Shown piece by piece: positions 13,870-21,542 of a stretch of DNA of 21,542 nt. This stretch comes from CAZDUS01 sp964609375 (GTDB taxonomy: Bacteria > Verrucomicrobiota > Kiritimatiellia > CAIKKV01 > CAITUY01): contig CAZSSA010000035.1 in the NCBI GenBank assembly GCA_964609375.1, forward strand, positions 1 through 21,542. Direction: 5' to 3'. The number at the start of each line of letters is the position of its first letter. Within the stretch, counting starts at the first letter, position 1. Made by a program: the position numbers and the translations under genes. The notes beneath the pieces were generated by a model that saw only the letters and a list, made by a program, of their open reading frames with translations, had not been told where the DNA came from and did no database searches.

Positions 13870-14715
13870 CTACAAGGGGCGGGAATGGATTTTGTTGGAG
13901 ATGTCGCGGATGACCAGACTGGCGAGGGTGAGGCCGAAGACGGCGGTGACGTGGACAACCGTGCCGTTGATTTGTTTTTTCAAGGCGCACCAATCGGGAT
14001 GATCCTCTTCATTTCCGGAACGGTTGGAGGCGGAGGAGTGGGTGCGGGTACAGGCGCAGTGACCGGTGCCGCAGAGGGACTCCGTGGCAGGATCGATCGG
14101 CATTTCCTCGCTATACACGCATAGGAAATCCCCGGGGACGCCCAGGCGGGTCAATCGCTTGCGAACCATGCGCGCCAAGGGGCAGACGCGGGTTCTGGAG
14201 AGTGGCGCCACGCGAACGAGGGTTGGATCCATTTTGGCGGCGGCGCCCATGGAGGCATAGACGGTTACCCCGGCTTCGATGCACTTTTTTATCAGAAGCA
14301 CCTTGTTTTGGAGGCTATCGATGGCATCGAGAACATAGTCAAAAGCGGTCAGGTTGAATTGTGAGGCGGAGTGTTCATTGTAGGCGCCGTGATGGACCTC
14401 AAGGTGGGCATGGGGGTTGATTTCCAGAAGGCGGCGACGGAGTTCCTCGACTTTGGACTTGCCGACATTCAGGGCGGTGGCTTGGATCTGGCGATTGACA
14501 TTGGTGGAGCAAATGGTGTCCGAATCCACCAGCAAGAGGTGTTCGATTCCTGAGCGGACCAAAGCCTCGGCGGCCCAGCCACCGACGCCGCCAACGCCGA
14601 TGACGGCAACCTTGGTCAAGGAGAGGGCGGTCATGGTTTTCTTGCCGACCAGCATGGAGGTGCGGTGGAAGAGGTGGTTGCGGGTGGGGATGGTTTGTGA
14701 GGGGTGCGTTGCCAT
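13870..14715 (-). CDS. tcdA: tRNA threonylcarbamoyladenosine dehydratase TcdA (ThiF/MoeB/E1 fold)
   Basis: 281 aa. It is an ATP-dependent dehydratase that cyclises t6A to ct6A at position 37 of ANN-decoding tRNAs. The N terminus RNHLFHRTSMLVGKKTMTAL aligns with the E. coli start, so ATG 14715 is kept although no clear ribosome site is seen. The nucleotide-binding glycine loop GVGGVGG is at 40-46, DSDTICSTNVNRQ at 64-76, DAIDS at 130-134, and INGTVVHVTAVFGL near 249-262. An insert at about 215-243 (CGTGHCAC ... DWC) is rich in Cys and His and may bind a metal. It lies 27 bp after the GAF/GGDEF-like gene and is probably co-transcribed with it. Confidence 0.92.
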   Translation of the reverse strand: MATHPSQTIPTRNHLFHRTSMLVGKKTMTALSLTKVAVIGVGGVGGWAAEALVRSGIEHLLLVDSDTICSTNVNRQIQATALNVGKSKVEELRRRLLEINPHAHLEVHHGAYNEHSASQFNLTAFDYVLDAIDSLQNKVLLIKKCIEAGVTVYASMGAAAKMDPTLVRVAPLSRTRVCPLARMVRKRLTRLGVPGDFLCVYSEEMPIDPATESLCGTGHCACTRTHSSASNRSGNEEDHPDWCALKKQINGTVVHVTAVFGLTLASLVIRDISNKIHSRPL

Positions 14716-14742
14716 GGTTGGTTTGCCGATGGGGATGACGGG

Positions 14743-15759
14743 TTACAGGGTTTCCAGGTGAAGACAGCCAATGCCTGCCCCGTTGGCTTCCACCAGTGCT
14801 TTGCCCAGCGTGCCCACAATGGATTGAAGTGGTTTCTTTTTGGAGGCGGTACTCTCAAGAATCAGGGCGCCAACAGGGACACTTACCTGAATGCCGCTGC
14901 CCATGGCAATTTCGCGGGTTGCTTCGCTTTGCAGGGTTTCGAGAATTTTACGGGTTTCTGCTTCTGTCATGCCGGACAGGCAGAGCACCAGACGGTCGGC
15001 GCTATAACGTGCCAGGAAATCCATTTCCCTTGTGTGCCGTCCCGCGATTCCGGCAAGTTGAGCCAGTGCCGCATGTGCCTTGTCGATTCCAAACGTATCC
15101 AGGAAGTTCCTGAATGCCGGAAAATGCAACAGGGCCAGGGCGATCGGATAACTGTGGGACTCGGCGCGTTTAAGCTCGCGGCCCAATGCCGCCACAAAGG
15201 CGGTGTATTTCAGCGCTCCCGTTGCGTCATCCTGTGACGACAACTGTTTTCGTTCCTGCATCAGCTCAAACTTGACCATCAGATTGCCGATCAGAAAACC
15301 GATGACCTGCAAATGAAGCAGGTCGGACTCGTTGAAAGGGGGTTCGGAAACGCGGTCGCAAAACAGGTAACCCACGCTTCGATGTCCTTTGATGACAGGG
15401 GCCAGCACGGCGGAGTTGAATTCATGCTCAAGCTTGATCTCGGAATAGAGCGCGTCATCATGGGAGGCTTTGGTGATCATCAGTGGTTCATGGCTGAGCA
15501 GCATCGCCTCAATATGGGGGCCGGGCGATTTTTTCCGGAAGTCCTTGGTAAAGGAATAGCTGATTTGGCGTGACATGGTAATCCGCGCCTCGTTGGTATC
15601 GTCATCAATAAGAACCATCGCCCCGCTTTGCATGGGGAAATAGATCTTCATGCTGTCGAAAATGGCGTGGAAAGCCTCTTCCATCGACAACGCGCTATCG
15701 GCTTCGCGCAGGACATGGACCAGCCAGCCGCCCAAGGTACGCTCAATCGGATTCGTCAT
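14743..15759 (-). CDS. GAF domain protein with degenerate GGDEF domain
   Basis: 338 aa from ATG 15759, which follows AGGAG at 8 bases; a longer frame starting at 16440 runs through the V-ATPase E gene and is rejected. Residues about 18-165 look like a GAF sensor domain (AMVLIDDDTNEARITMS, NSAVLAPVIKGHRSVGYLFCDR). Residues 171-335 follow the diguanylate cyclase layout: DDATGALKYTAFVAAL in the DxLTGLxNR position and RYSADRLVLCL where RYGGDEF is expected. The metal-binding aspartate position reads LLHFPAF. With SADRL in place of GGDEF, synthesis of cyclic-di-GMP is not expected. A sensory or regulatory role is likely. It is divergent from the V-ATPase operon, and its codons lack the strong C-ending bias of its minus-strand neighbours. 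Confidence 0.85.
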   Translation of the reverse strand: MTNPIERTLGGWLVHVLREADSALSMEEAFHAIFDSMKIYFPMQSGAMVLIDDDTNEARITMSRQISYSFTKDFRKKSPGPHIEAMLLSHEPLMITKASHDDALYSEIKLEHEFNSAVLAPVIKGHRSVGYLFCDRVSEPPFNESDLLHLQVIGFLIGNLMVKFELMQERKQLSSQDDATGALKYTAFVAALGRELKRAESHSYPIALALLHFPAFRNFLDTFGIDKAHAALAQLAGIAGRHTREMDFLARYSADRLVLCLSGMTEAETRKILETLQSEATREIAMGSGIQVSVPVGALILESTASKKKPLQSIVGTLGKALVEANGAGIGCLHLETL

Positions 15760-15780
15760 GGTTATCTCTCCTTCGTCAAG

Positions 15781-15809
15781 AACATACATCAAAAAGGCTT
15801 GTGTGCCAA
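15781..15809 (-). promoter_or_regulatory. Predicted promoter of the GAF/GGDEF-like gene (and probably tcdA)
   Basis: Minus strand: -35 TTGGCA (15809-15804), 17-bp spacer, -10 TATGTT (15786-15781), 21 bases before the ATG at 15759. It shares the 153-bp divergent region with the V-ATPase operon. On the + strand TTGACG at 15826-15831 is a candidate -35 for that operon, but no convincing -10 follows. Confidence 0.5.
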
Positions 15810-15912
15810 GATATGATGCGTTACGTTGACGGGCGATTCTCCCAGACAAGACATATGACGCCTGAATTGTGCGGAGCGCCAGCCGTCCGGGAATTTTCAA
15901 AAGGGGTAATTT

Positions 15913-16542
15913 ATGGCAGAAGAACTGCAGCATCTTATTGATCGCATCCAGCAGGATGGAGTTGCCAAAGCGGAGGCCGAGGCAGGGCGGATCGTGGCCG
16001 CCGCGAAGGAACAGGCGGCGGCCATTCTCGCGGATGCAGAGGCGAAGGCGCGGAGCCGCGTGGCGGATGCCGAGCGGGAAGCGGAATCCTTTGTGGAGCG
16101 TGGCCGGAAATCCCTTGAACAGGCGGCACGTGATGTGGTGCTTTCGGTGCATCAGGCGGTGAGCGACACGCTCAGGCGGATTGTGGAAGCGGATGTGGGG
16201 AAAGCGCTGTCGCCAGATGTGATGAAGCAGATGATGATCAAGCTGGTTGAGGCTTATTGCACCCAAAAGGGGGATTGCAGTGAAATTGATTTGCTTGTCA
16301 ATCCCGCCGATCAGAAAATGATTGTCGATTTCTTTCTGCAGGAATACCGCGAGGCACTTGAAAAGGGAGTGGAGATTCATGCGGATGCCAGTGTCGTGGC
16401 TGGTTTCAGGGCTTCCATTGAGGGAGCCCATGTTCACCATGAGTTTACGAGCAAGGAGATTACGGAGGCTCTCTGCCGTCTGCTGCGTCCCCGCCTGGCG
16501 GACATTGTCAAGGCGTCCTTGAAGGGAAACGAAAAGAAGTAG
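15913..16542 (+). CDS. atpE: V-type ATPase/ATP synthase subunit E
   Basis: 209 aa. Subunit E forms the peripheral stalk that holds the catalytic head against the membrane sector. The first 90 residues are a charged, alanine-rich helix (AEAGRIVAAAKEQAAAILADAEAKARSR pattern) typical of E. A mixed C-terminal globular domain follows and ends with a segment similar to ITEALCRLLRPRLADIVKA. ATG 15913 follows AGGGG at about 7 bases. It is the first gene of the operon and lies ten bases before the next gene. The symbol follows bacterial V-ATPase usage (ntpE in Enterococcus) and is not the F-type c-subunit atpE. Confidence 0.9.
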   Translation: MAEELQHLIDRIQQDGVAKAEAEAGRIVAAAKEQAAAILADAEAKARSRVADAEREAESFVERGRKSLEQAARDVVLSVHQAVSDTLRRIVEADVGKALSPDVMKQMMIKLVEAYCTQKGDCSEIDLLVNPADQKMIVDFFLQEYREALEKGVEIHADASVVAGFRASIEGAHVHHEFTSKEITEALCRLLRPRLADIVKASLKGNEKK

Positions 16543-16552
16543 GCGGCACGGG

Positions 16553-17086
16553 ATGAATTACTATTACCTGGTTGCGAGCCTGCCGATGCTTTCCCTTGGA
16601 AAGGAACCAATCCTGGGTGCAGAAGCATTTGTGACGCTCTGTCGCGATCATCTCATTCCCGCCGATCAGTCTGCTGTTGAGGCGTTGTTGACTCGCCGTG
16701 GCGAAGGGTGCGGGCATCCTTTTGTGGTGGCCTGGCGGGAGGGCGAAACGCGTTTGCGCAATGCGGTGGTCCGGGTGCGTGCCGACCGGCGAGGTGTGGA
16801 GGCGTCCCTTTTCGTGAGGCCTGTGGAGGGCGTTGATGTGGCGCTGCTAAGCGCTGTGGAGGCGGCGTTCGGGCGAGCCACTCCGGCCGAACGGGAACTG
16901 GATCTTGACCGGGTTCGTTGGCAGATGATTGAAGTGCTGGCGGGATTGGACATGTTTTCGTCGGAGTCGGTGTTGGCGTATGCATTGAAATTAGACATTG
17001 CACACCGGTGGGCGCGCCTCTCGGCGGAGGTGGGGCAACAGCGGTTAGAGGAGTGGGTAACCAAGGCGGCGACCACGCCGCCATGA
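16553..17086 (+). CDS. DUF2764 family protein of the V-ATPase operon
   Basis: 177 aa. The opening MNYYYLVASLPMLSLGKEP is the hallmark of DUF2764 proteins, which occupy the place of subunit C between E and A in bacterial V-ATPase operons such as those of spirochaetes, chlamydiae and Bacteroidetes. This is family knowledge recalled, not searched. The middle section is Arg/Val-rich, and the C terminus is helical (DLDRVRWQMIEVLAGLDMFSSESVLAYALKL). By position it probably serves as the rotor-to-membrane connector or an equivalent of subunit C. It lies 10 bp after E and 16 bp before A, so it is in the same transcript. Confidence 0.85.
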   Translation: MNYYYLVASLPMLSLGKEPILGAEAFVTLCRDHLIPADQSAVEALLTRRGEGCGHPFVVAWREGETRLRNAVVRVRADRRGVEASLFVRPVEGVDVALLSAVEAAFGRATPAERELDLDRVRWQMIEVLAGLDMFSSESVLAYALKLDIAHRWARLSAEVGQQRLEEWVTKAATTPP

Positions 17087-17102
17087 AAGAGGACGGGAAA
17101 CG

Positions 17103-18833
17103 ATGAGTACGACGGGACGGATCATAGGCGTGAACGGGAACATGATTACCGTTCAATTTGAAGGCGCCGTGGGCCAAAACGAGGTTGGCTATGCCCGCCT
17201 TGGAAAACTACGGTTGATGTCCGAGGTGGTGCGGGTGAGGGGGCGATATGTGGACATGCAGGTGTTTGAGGATACGACGGGGCTGGCGGTTGGTGACGAG
17301 GTGGAGTTTAGCGGCGAGTTGCTGACGGTCGAGCTTGGGCCGGGGTTACTCACGCAGATTTTTGACGGCTTGCAGAATCCGTTGCCGAGTCTTGCGGAAA
17401 AGTGCGGTTTTTTCCTTGAGCGTGGCACCTATTTGCCGGCCTTGCCCCGCGATACCCACTGGGGGTTTACCCCGGCCGTAACGGTGGGGGATCGCGTTGT
17501 GGCGGGTGATACGCTGGGAAGCGTTCCGGAAGGTATTTTTCAGCATCGTGTCATGGTTCCTTTTGGCATCACGGGGGCACTTACCGTCGTTGATGTCGTG
17601 GCCGCGGGGTCGTATACCGTTGAACAGGTGGTGGCGACTCTCAAGGATGGGCAGGGGGCGATGCACAAGGTGGCGATGATGCAGCGTTGGCCGGTGAAGA
17701 TACCGATCCGCGCCTACGCGGAGCGGTTGCGCCCGACGGAACCGTTGACAACGAAAATACGGATTATCGACACGTTTTTTCCTGTTGCGCGTGGCGGCAC
17801 GTATTGCATTCCGGGGCCGTTTGGCGCCGGCAAGACGGTGTTGCAGCAGTTGACGAGCCGGTATGCGGATGTGGATATTGTGATTGTGGCGGCGTGCGGT
17901 GAACGCGCCGGTGAAGTGGTGGAGACGCTGCGGGAGTTTCCAACCATCATGGATCCGCGAACGGGGCGGAGTCTGATGGAGCGGACGGTGATCATCTGCA
18001 ATACCAGTTCGATGCCGGTGGCCGCGCGTGAAGCGTCGGTGTATACGGCGGTGACATTGGCGGAGTATTACCGGCAGATGGGGTTGAACGTGCTGTTGCT
18101 GGCGGATTCGACCTCGCGGTGGGCGCAGGCCTTGCGGGAGATGTCCGGGCGGCTGGAGGAGATCCCCGGCGAGGAAGCGTTCCCTGCCTATCTGGAGTCG
18201 GTGATCGCCAGTTTCTATGAACGCGGAGGAGTGGTGACGCTCAAGGATGGATCGACCGGATCGGTGACGATTGGTGGCACGGTGAGTCCGGCGGGCGGTA
18301 ATTTTGATGAGCCAGTGACGCAGTCCACGCTTAAGGTGGTGGGGGCGTTCCATGGTTTGTCGCGAGCGCGTTCCGATGCGAGGCGCTATCCGGCGATTGA
18401 TCCCCTTGACAGTTGGAGCAAGTATGCCGGGGTGGTGTCTGATGGCGATGTGGCGGTGGCGCGGCAGGTGCTGGTGCGGGGGGGCGAGGTCGGCCAGATG
18501 ATGAAGGTTGTGGGTGAAGAGGGAACGACGCTGGATGATTTTATTGTGCATCTCAAGGGCGAATATCTTGATGCGGTTTATCTGCAACAGGATGCTTATC
18601 ATGAGGTTGATTGCGCCACGCCAGCGGAACGGCAGCGGCATGTCTTTGCCATGATTGGGAGGATTTTGAAGGCGAAGATGCGATTTGTCGACAAGGATGG
18701 GGCGAGGCAATTCTTTCACCGCCTGACCCAGGCCACGCGGGACTGGAATCGCCTGGCGATGGAGACGGATGAATTCAAGCAGCAGCAGGCCCGGTTGGAG
18801 GGTGTGCTGGCGGAGGTAACCGGGCATGCATAA
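17103..18833 (+). CDS. atpA: V-type ATPase catalytic subunit A
   Basis: 576 aa, the usual length. It binds and hydrolyses (or makes) ATP in the A3B3 head. The N-terminal beta barrel starts TTGRIIGVNGNMITVQF. The A-specific non-homologous insert follows. The P-loop GPFGAGKT is at 238-245, and ACGERAGE at 264-271 carries the catalytic glutamate. SSMPVAAREASVYTAVTLAEYYRQMG and DSTSRWAQALREMSGRLEE are strongly conserved A-subunit segments. GAGG lies about 10 bases before ATG 17103. The 3' end overlaps the B gene by 8 bases. The alanine in GAGKT replaces the serine common in archaeal and vacuolar enzymes, which does not break the P-loop. Confidence 0.98.
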   Translation: MSTTGRIIGVNGNMITVQFEGAVGQNEVGYARLGKLRLMSEVVRVRGRYVDMQVFEDTTGLAVGDEVEFSGELLTVELGPGLLTQIFDGLQNPLPSLAEKCGFFLERGTYLPALPRDTHWGFTPAVTVGDRVVAGDTLGSVPEGIFQHRVMVPFGITGALTVVDVVAAGSYTVEQVVATLKDGQGAMHKVAMMQRWPVKIPIRAYAERLRPTEPLTTKIRIIDTFFPVARGGTYCIPGPFGAGKTVLQQLTSRYADVDIVIVAACGERAGEVVETLREFPTIMDPRTGRSLMERTVIICNTSSMPVAAREASVYTAVTLAEYYRQMGLNVLLLADSTSRWAQALREMSGRLEEIPGEEAFPAYLESVIASFYERGGVVTLKDGSTGSVTIGGTVSPAGGNFDEPVTQSTLKVVGAFHGLSRARSDARRYPAIDPLDSWSKYAGVVSDGDVAVARQVLVRGGEVGQMMKVVGEEGTTLDDFIVHLKGEYLDAVYLQQDAYHEVDCATPAERQRHVFAMIGRILKAKMRFVDKDGARQFFHRLTQATRDWNRLAMETDEFKQQQARLEGVLAEVTGHA

Positions 18834-20133
18834 GGTCTATCATCAAGTTGATAAAATTGCGGGCAACGTGGTCAACGTCAAGGCGAACGGGGTGAGATAC
18901 CGTGAGCTGGCGGAAATAACGTCGCGTCGCGGGACGTCATTGGCGCAGGTTATCCGGCTGCAGGGGGATTCGGTTTCGCTGCAGGTATTTGCCGGGGCGC
19001 GCGGGATTGCCACGGATGCCCATGTGCGGTTTCTCGGGCACCCGATGCAGGTTCCGTTCTCCGACTCGTTGCTGGGCCGGGTATTTACGGGGAGCGCCAT
19101 GCCGCGCGACAAGGGGCCGGCGCTGAAGGATAACCTGATTGATATTGGCGGCCCGTCCGTCAATCCAGCCAAGCGCATCATTCCGCGGCGCATGGTGCGG
19201 ACGGGTATTCCCATGATTGATGTCTTCAACACATTGGTGGAATCCCAGAAGCTGCCCATTTTTGCGCGTGCCGGTGAGCCCTACAATGCCCTTCTCGCCC
19301 GTATTGCGCTGCAGGCGGAGGTGGATGTCATTATCCTGGGAGGAATGGGGTTGAAGCATGATGACTATCTTGCCTTCCGCGATACGCTTGAGGAGCATGG
19401 GGCGATGTGGCGGGCGGTGATGTTTGTGCATACGGCATCAGATCCTGTGGTGGAGTGTCTCCTGGTTCCGGACATTTGCCTGGCGGTGGCCGAGCAGTTT
19501 GCATTGGCGAATAAACGTGTTCTGGTGTTGTTGACAGACATGACCAACTTTGCCGATGCGTTGAAGGAAATTTCCATCACGATGGAGCAGGTTCCCGCCA
19601 ACCGGGGCTATCCCGGCGATCTTTACAGCCAGTTGGCGGCCCGTTACGAAAAGGCGGTGGATTTTGATACCGCCGGATCCATCACCTTGCTGGCGGCAAC
19701 CACCATGCCGGGGGATGATGTGACTCATCCGGTGCCGGATAATACGGGATATATTACGGAGGGGCAGTTCTATTTGCGAAATGGGCGAATTGAGCCGTTT
19801 GGTTCGCTTAGCCGTCTCAAGCAGCTCGTCAATGGCAAGACCCGTGAGGATCACCGGACGATCATGAACTCGATGATCCAGTTGTACGCCGGTTATCGGG
19901 AGACCCTGGAAAAGCAGTCCATGGGTTTCCGGATGAGCATGTGGGACCAGAAGCTTCTTAAATACGGGACATCCTTTGAAAAGGAGATGATGGACTTGTC
20001 GGTTAACATTCCGCTGGAGGGGGCGCTGGATCTGGGGTGGAAGCTGCTGGCAGGGTGTTTTGATCCGGTGGAGACCGGGATTCCTTCCAAACTGATCGAG
20101 AAATTCTGGCCGAAACAGCACGGCAAGGGGTGA
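18826..20133 (+). CDS. atpB: V-type ATPase subunit B
   Basis: 435 aa. It is the non-catalytic partner of A in the head. It has the fold but no P-loop; the equivalent position reads IFARAGEPYNALLARI (145-160). Other B hallmarks are GGPSVNPAKRIIPRRMVRTGIPMIDVFNTL (108-137), LVLLTDMTNFADALKEISITMEQVP, and RGYPGDLYSQLAARYEKA. ATG 18826 lies inside the last codons of the A gene (ATGCATAA), so the two are translationally coupled, as expected for subunits made in equal numbers. The symbol follows bacterial V-ATPase convention. Confidence 0.98.
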   Translation: MHKVYHQVDKIAGNVVNVKANGVRYRELAEITSRRGTSLAQVIRLQGDSVSLQVFAGARGIATDAHVRFLGHPMQVPFSDSLLGRVFTGSAMPRDKGPALKDNLIDIGGPSVNPAKRIIPRRMVRTGIPMIDVFNTLVESQKLPIFARAGEPYNALLARIALQAEVDVIILGGMGLKHDDYLAFRDTLEEHGAMWRAVMFVHTASDPVVECLLVPDICLAVAEQFALANKRVLVLLTDMTNFADALKEISITMEQVPANRGYPGDLYSQLAARYEKAVDFDTAGSITLLAATTMPGDDVTHPVPDNTGYITEGQFYLRNGRIEPFGSLSRLKQLVNGKTREDHRTIMNSMIQLYAGYRETLEKQSMGFRMSMWDQKLLKYGTSFEKEMMDLSVNIPLEGALDLGWKLLAGCFDPVETGIPSKLIEKFWPKQHGKG

Positions 20134-20176
20134 GTGGATCGGGAATAGCGGAAGCTTGAAGTGACGGATTGAACGC

Positions 20177-20824
20177 ATGGCCAAAATCAAACATACGAAG
20201 AACGAGCTGAAGACGCAGCGGGAGTCGCTTCGTCGCTATGAGCGTTTTCTTCCCATGTTGCAACTCAAGAAAATGCAGTTGCGAATGGAACTCCAGACCA
20301 TTGATGCCCAGGTGGCGGAGAAACGGGATCAGGAGCGTGATGTTCTGGCGTCCGTGGATCGGTGGGTGCGGCTTTTTTCAGAACCGGTTGGCTTGGACGC
20401 CTTGACGCGGGTTGAGCGTGTGATCATTGGTGACAGCAATGTGGCCGGGGTGAGCGTGCCGGTGCTCAAGGATGTGATCTTTGCGCGCGCCGATATGGAT
20501 TTGTTCGAGACGCCGTCCTGGCTTGACGAGGCGGTGGACGTCATGGAGCAACTTGTCCAGGCGCGGATTGAAGTGCGGATTCTCCAGGAACAACACCGCT
20601 TGATTGCGGAAGAATTACGGACCACCTCCCAACGTGTGAATTTGTTTGAAAAGGTCAAGATTCCAGAGTCCAGGGATCATATCCGGGTGATCAAGATCTT
20701 TCTGGGTGACCAGCAGACGGCGGGTGTGGCGCGGGCCAAGTTTGCCAAGAGCCGGGCGGACGAAATTGAGACAAGCGGGCCAGTGCAAGCCGTGGAAACG
20801 GTTGGAACGGAGGACAACGCATGA
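20177..20824 (+). CDS. atpD: V-type ATPase subunit D (central stalk)
   Basis: 215 aa. Subunit D is the central rotor shaft inside the A3B3 head. The N terminus is a long basic helix (HTKNELKTQRESLRRYERFLPMLQLKKMQLRMEL pattern) and the C terminus returns as a second helix (RTTSQRVNLFEKVKIPESRDHIRVIKIFLGDQ), the two-helix coiled coil of the family. VNLFEKVKIP is a conserved D motif. It follows B after 43 bp and overlaps the next gene by four bases (ATGA). No subunit F gene is seen in the operon within the window. Confidence 0.95.
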   Translation: MAKIKHTKNELKTQRESLRRYERFLPMLQLKKMQLRMELQTIDAQVAEKRDQERDVLASVDRWVRLFSEPVGLDALTRVERVIIGDSNVAGVSVPVLKDVIFARADMDLFETPSWLDEAVDVMEQLVQARIEVRILQEQHRLIAEELRTTSQRVNLFEKVKIPESRDHIRVIKIFLGDQQTAGVARAKFAKSRADEIETSGPVQAVETVGTEDNA

Positions 20825-21542
20825 TTGTCCCGATGAAACGGGTGACGTTGTTGAGTTTTCGGCCCGATCAGGAGCAAACGCTTCATGAGCTCCGGGAATT
20901 GGGGTTGTTGCATGTGACGCCGGTGGTGGCGCCGGACAGCGAGGATCTGGAGAAGATTCAGGAATGTCTGGCGGCGGCTCGTGAAGCGCTGGACACCTTG
21001 GCGGCCATGAAGGCGGCGGGCAAGACGTCCAAGGGCGCTGTTCCCCTGATGGCGGGGGATGAGGTTATAGCGGCTGTACGCGAGGGGGGCAGGAACCGGA
21101 AAGAGTTGGCGGCGCGGATTGAGGGATTAGAGAAGGAAGAGGAGGCGGCGCGACCTTTTGGTTCCGTGGACATGGCGGCATTGCAGGCGCTGGCGGATGC
21201 AGGAGTGCACGTTGCCGTCTGCCAGGTGGCGTCGACATTACCGGTTCCCTCCATTGAAGGTGCTGCCGTTCATGTTTTAACAGAAGATAAAAATACACGG
21301 ACGCTGGCCATTGCATCCCGGGGCAAAGTGGACTGTCCCGGGCGTGAGTGTTCCTGGCCTTCCCGCTCGCTGAAAGCGGTGGAGGGTGACCTTGCCGACG
21401 TGCGCGGGGAATTGGAACGGGTAGAGCTCAGGTTGGTGACGTTGACAGGGCATCTGGAGGCGGTGCGGAAGCGGGTGGACGAGATTGAAGCGCGGGAGCA
21501 GTTCGTTCTTGTGCGTGACGGCATGGGGGCCTGGGATCGGAT
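20821..21542 (+). CDS. atpI: V-type ATPase subunit I, N-terminal part (continues beyond window)
   Basis: ATG 20821 overlaps the TGA of subunit D. 240 codons are visible, covering only the cytoplasmic N-terminal domain of this stator and ion-channel subunit. The opening MIVPMKRVTLLSFRPDQEQTLHELRELGLLHV is the standard start of subunit I. Coiled-coil segments follow (LEKIQECLAAAREALDTLAAM; AVEGDLADVRGELERVELRLVTLTGHLEAVRKRV). The membrane half with its proton or sodium half-channels lies outside, so the coupling ion cannot be judged. The rotor ring subunit K usually comes next and should be sought downstream. Confidence 0.92.
   Translation, partial: MIVPMKRVTLLSFRPDQEQTLHELRELGLLHVTPVVAPDSEDLEKIQECLAAAREALDTLAAMKAAGKTSKGAVPLMAGDEVIAAVREGGRNRKELAARIEGLEKEEEAARPFGSVDMAALQALADAGVHVAVCQVASTLPVPSIEGAAVHVLTEDKNTRTLAIASRGKVDCPGRECSWPSRSLKAVEGDLADVRGELERVELRLVTLTGHLEAVRKRVDEIEAREQFVLVRDGMGAWDR

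Noticed and set aside
15826..15858. + strand promoter for the V-ATPase operon
   Set aside because: TTGACG is a fair -35, but nothing close to TATAAT lies at a proper distance; the nearest, ACATAT, is 19 bases away. It is not listed as a feature.
15760..16440. 227-codon N-terminal extension of the GAF/GGDEF-like gene
   Set aside because: It runs antisense through the subunit E gene, has no domain, and the ATG at 15759 has a strong ribosome site and promoter.

Overview
The window is 21.5 kb of high-GC bacterial chromosome. No RNA gene, insertion sequence, integrase, phage gene or CRISPR array is visible. The gene set suggests an anaerobic, fermentative bacterium, possibly of the PVC superphylum (Kiritimatiellota, Verrucomicrobiota, Lentisphaerota or a relative). 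The clues are [FeFe]-hydrogenase maturases, an animal/fungal-type (GT3) glycogen synthase, and a simplified V-type ATPase operon in the order E-DUF2764-A-B-D-I. The taxonomic placement is inference only.

Layout. 1-1451 (-): 5' part of a DUF2339 multi-spanning membrane protein. 1452-1690: divergent intergenic region with a long imperfect hairpin and a good promoter facing hydF. 1691-4131 (+): hydF and hydE, maturases of the [FeFe]-hydrogenase H-cluster. 4115-6049 (-): Cache-HAMP histidine kinase with no response regulator beside it. 6188-6819 (-): a nucleotidyltransferase and a small partner gene, more AT-rich than the surroundings and possibly acquired. 6898-10583 (-): peptide ABC transporter parts (OppF, OppD and a YejE-like permease with a large insert). 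10553-11769 (-): trmL and an AraD-like class II aldolase that has lost conserved active-site residues. 11845-13692 (-): GT3 glycogen synthase. 13870-14715 (-): TcdA, which makes cyclic t6A in tRNA. 14743-15759 (-): GAF plus degenerate GGDEF protein. 15913-21542 (+): V-ATPase operon, leaving the window inside subunit I.

How it works together. HydE and HydF serve hydrogen metabolism. The V-ATPase couples ATP to an ion gradient. The glycogen synthase stores carbon. The Opp/Yej parts import peptides, although no binding protein or second permease is present here. The GAF/GGDEF-like gene is divergent from the V-ATPase operon across 153 bp.

The most unusual pattern is a set of short, word-like direct repeats such as GGGTTCAGGGTTCAGG, CATTATGAATTATGAATGG and CGCGAAACACGCGAAA. 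They sit at gene borders, supply stop codons to two genes, and also lie in frame inside two genes, where they encode proline-rich linkers. From 1 to about 14.7 kb the + strand is G-rich whichever strand is coding, so the + strand is probably the leading strand. That bias also explains the many long antisense shadow reading frames.
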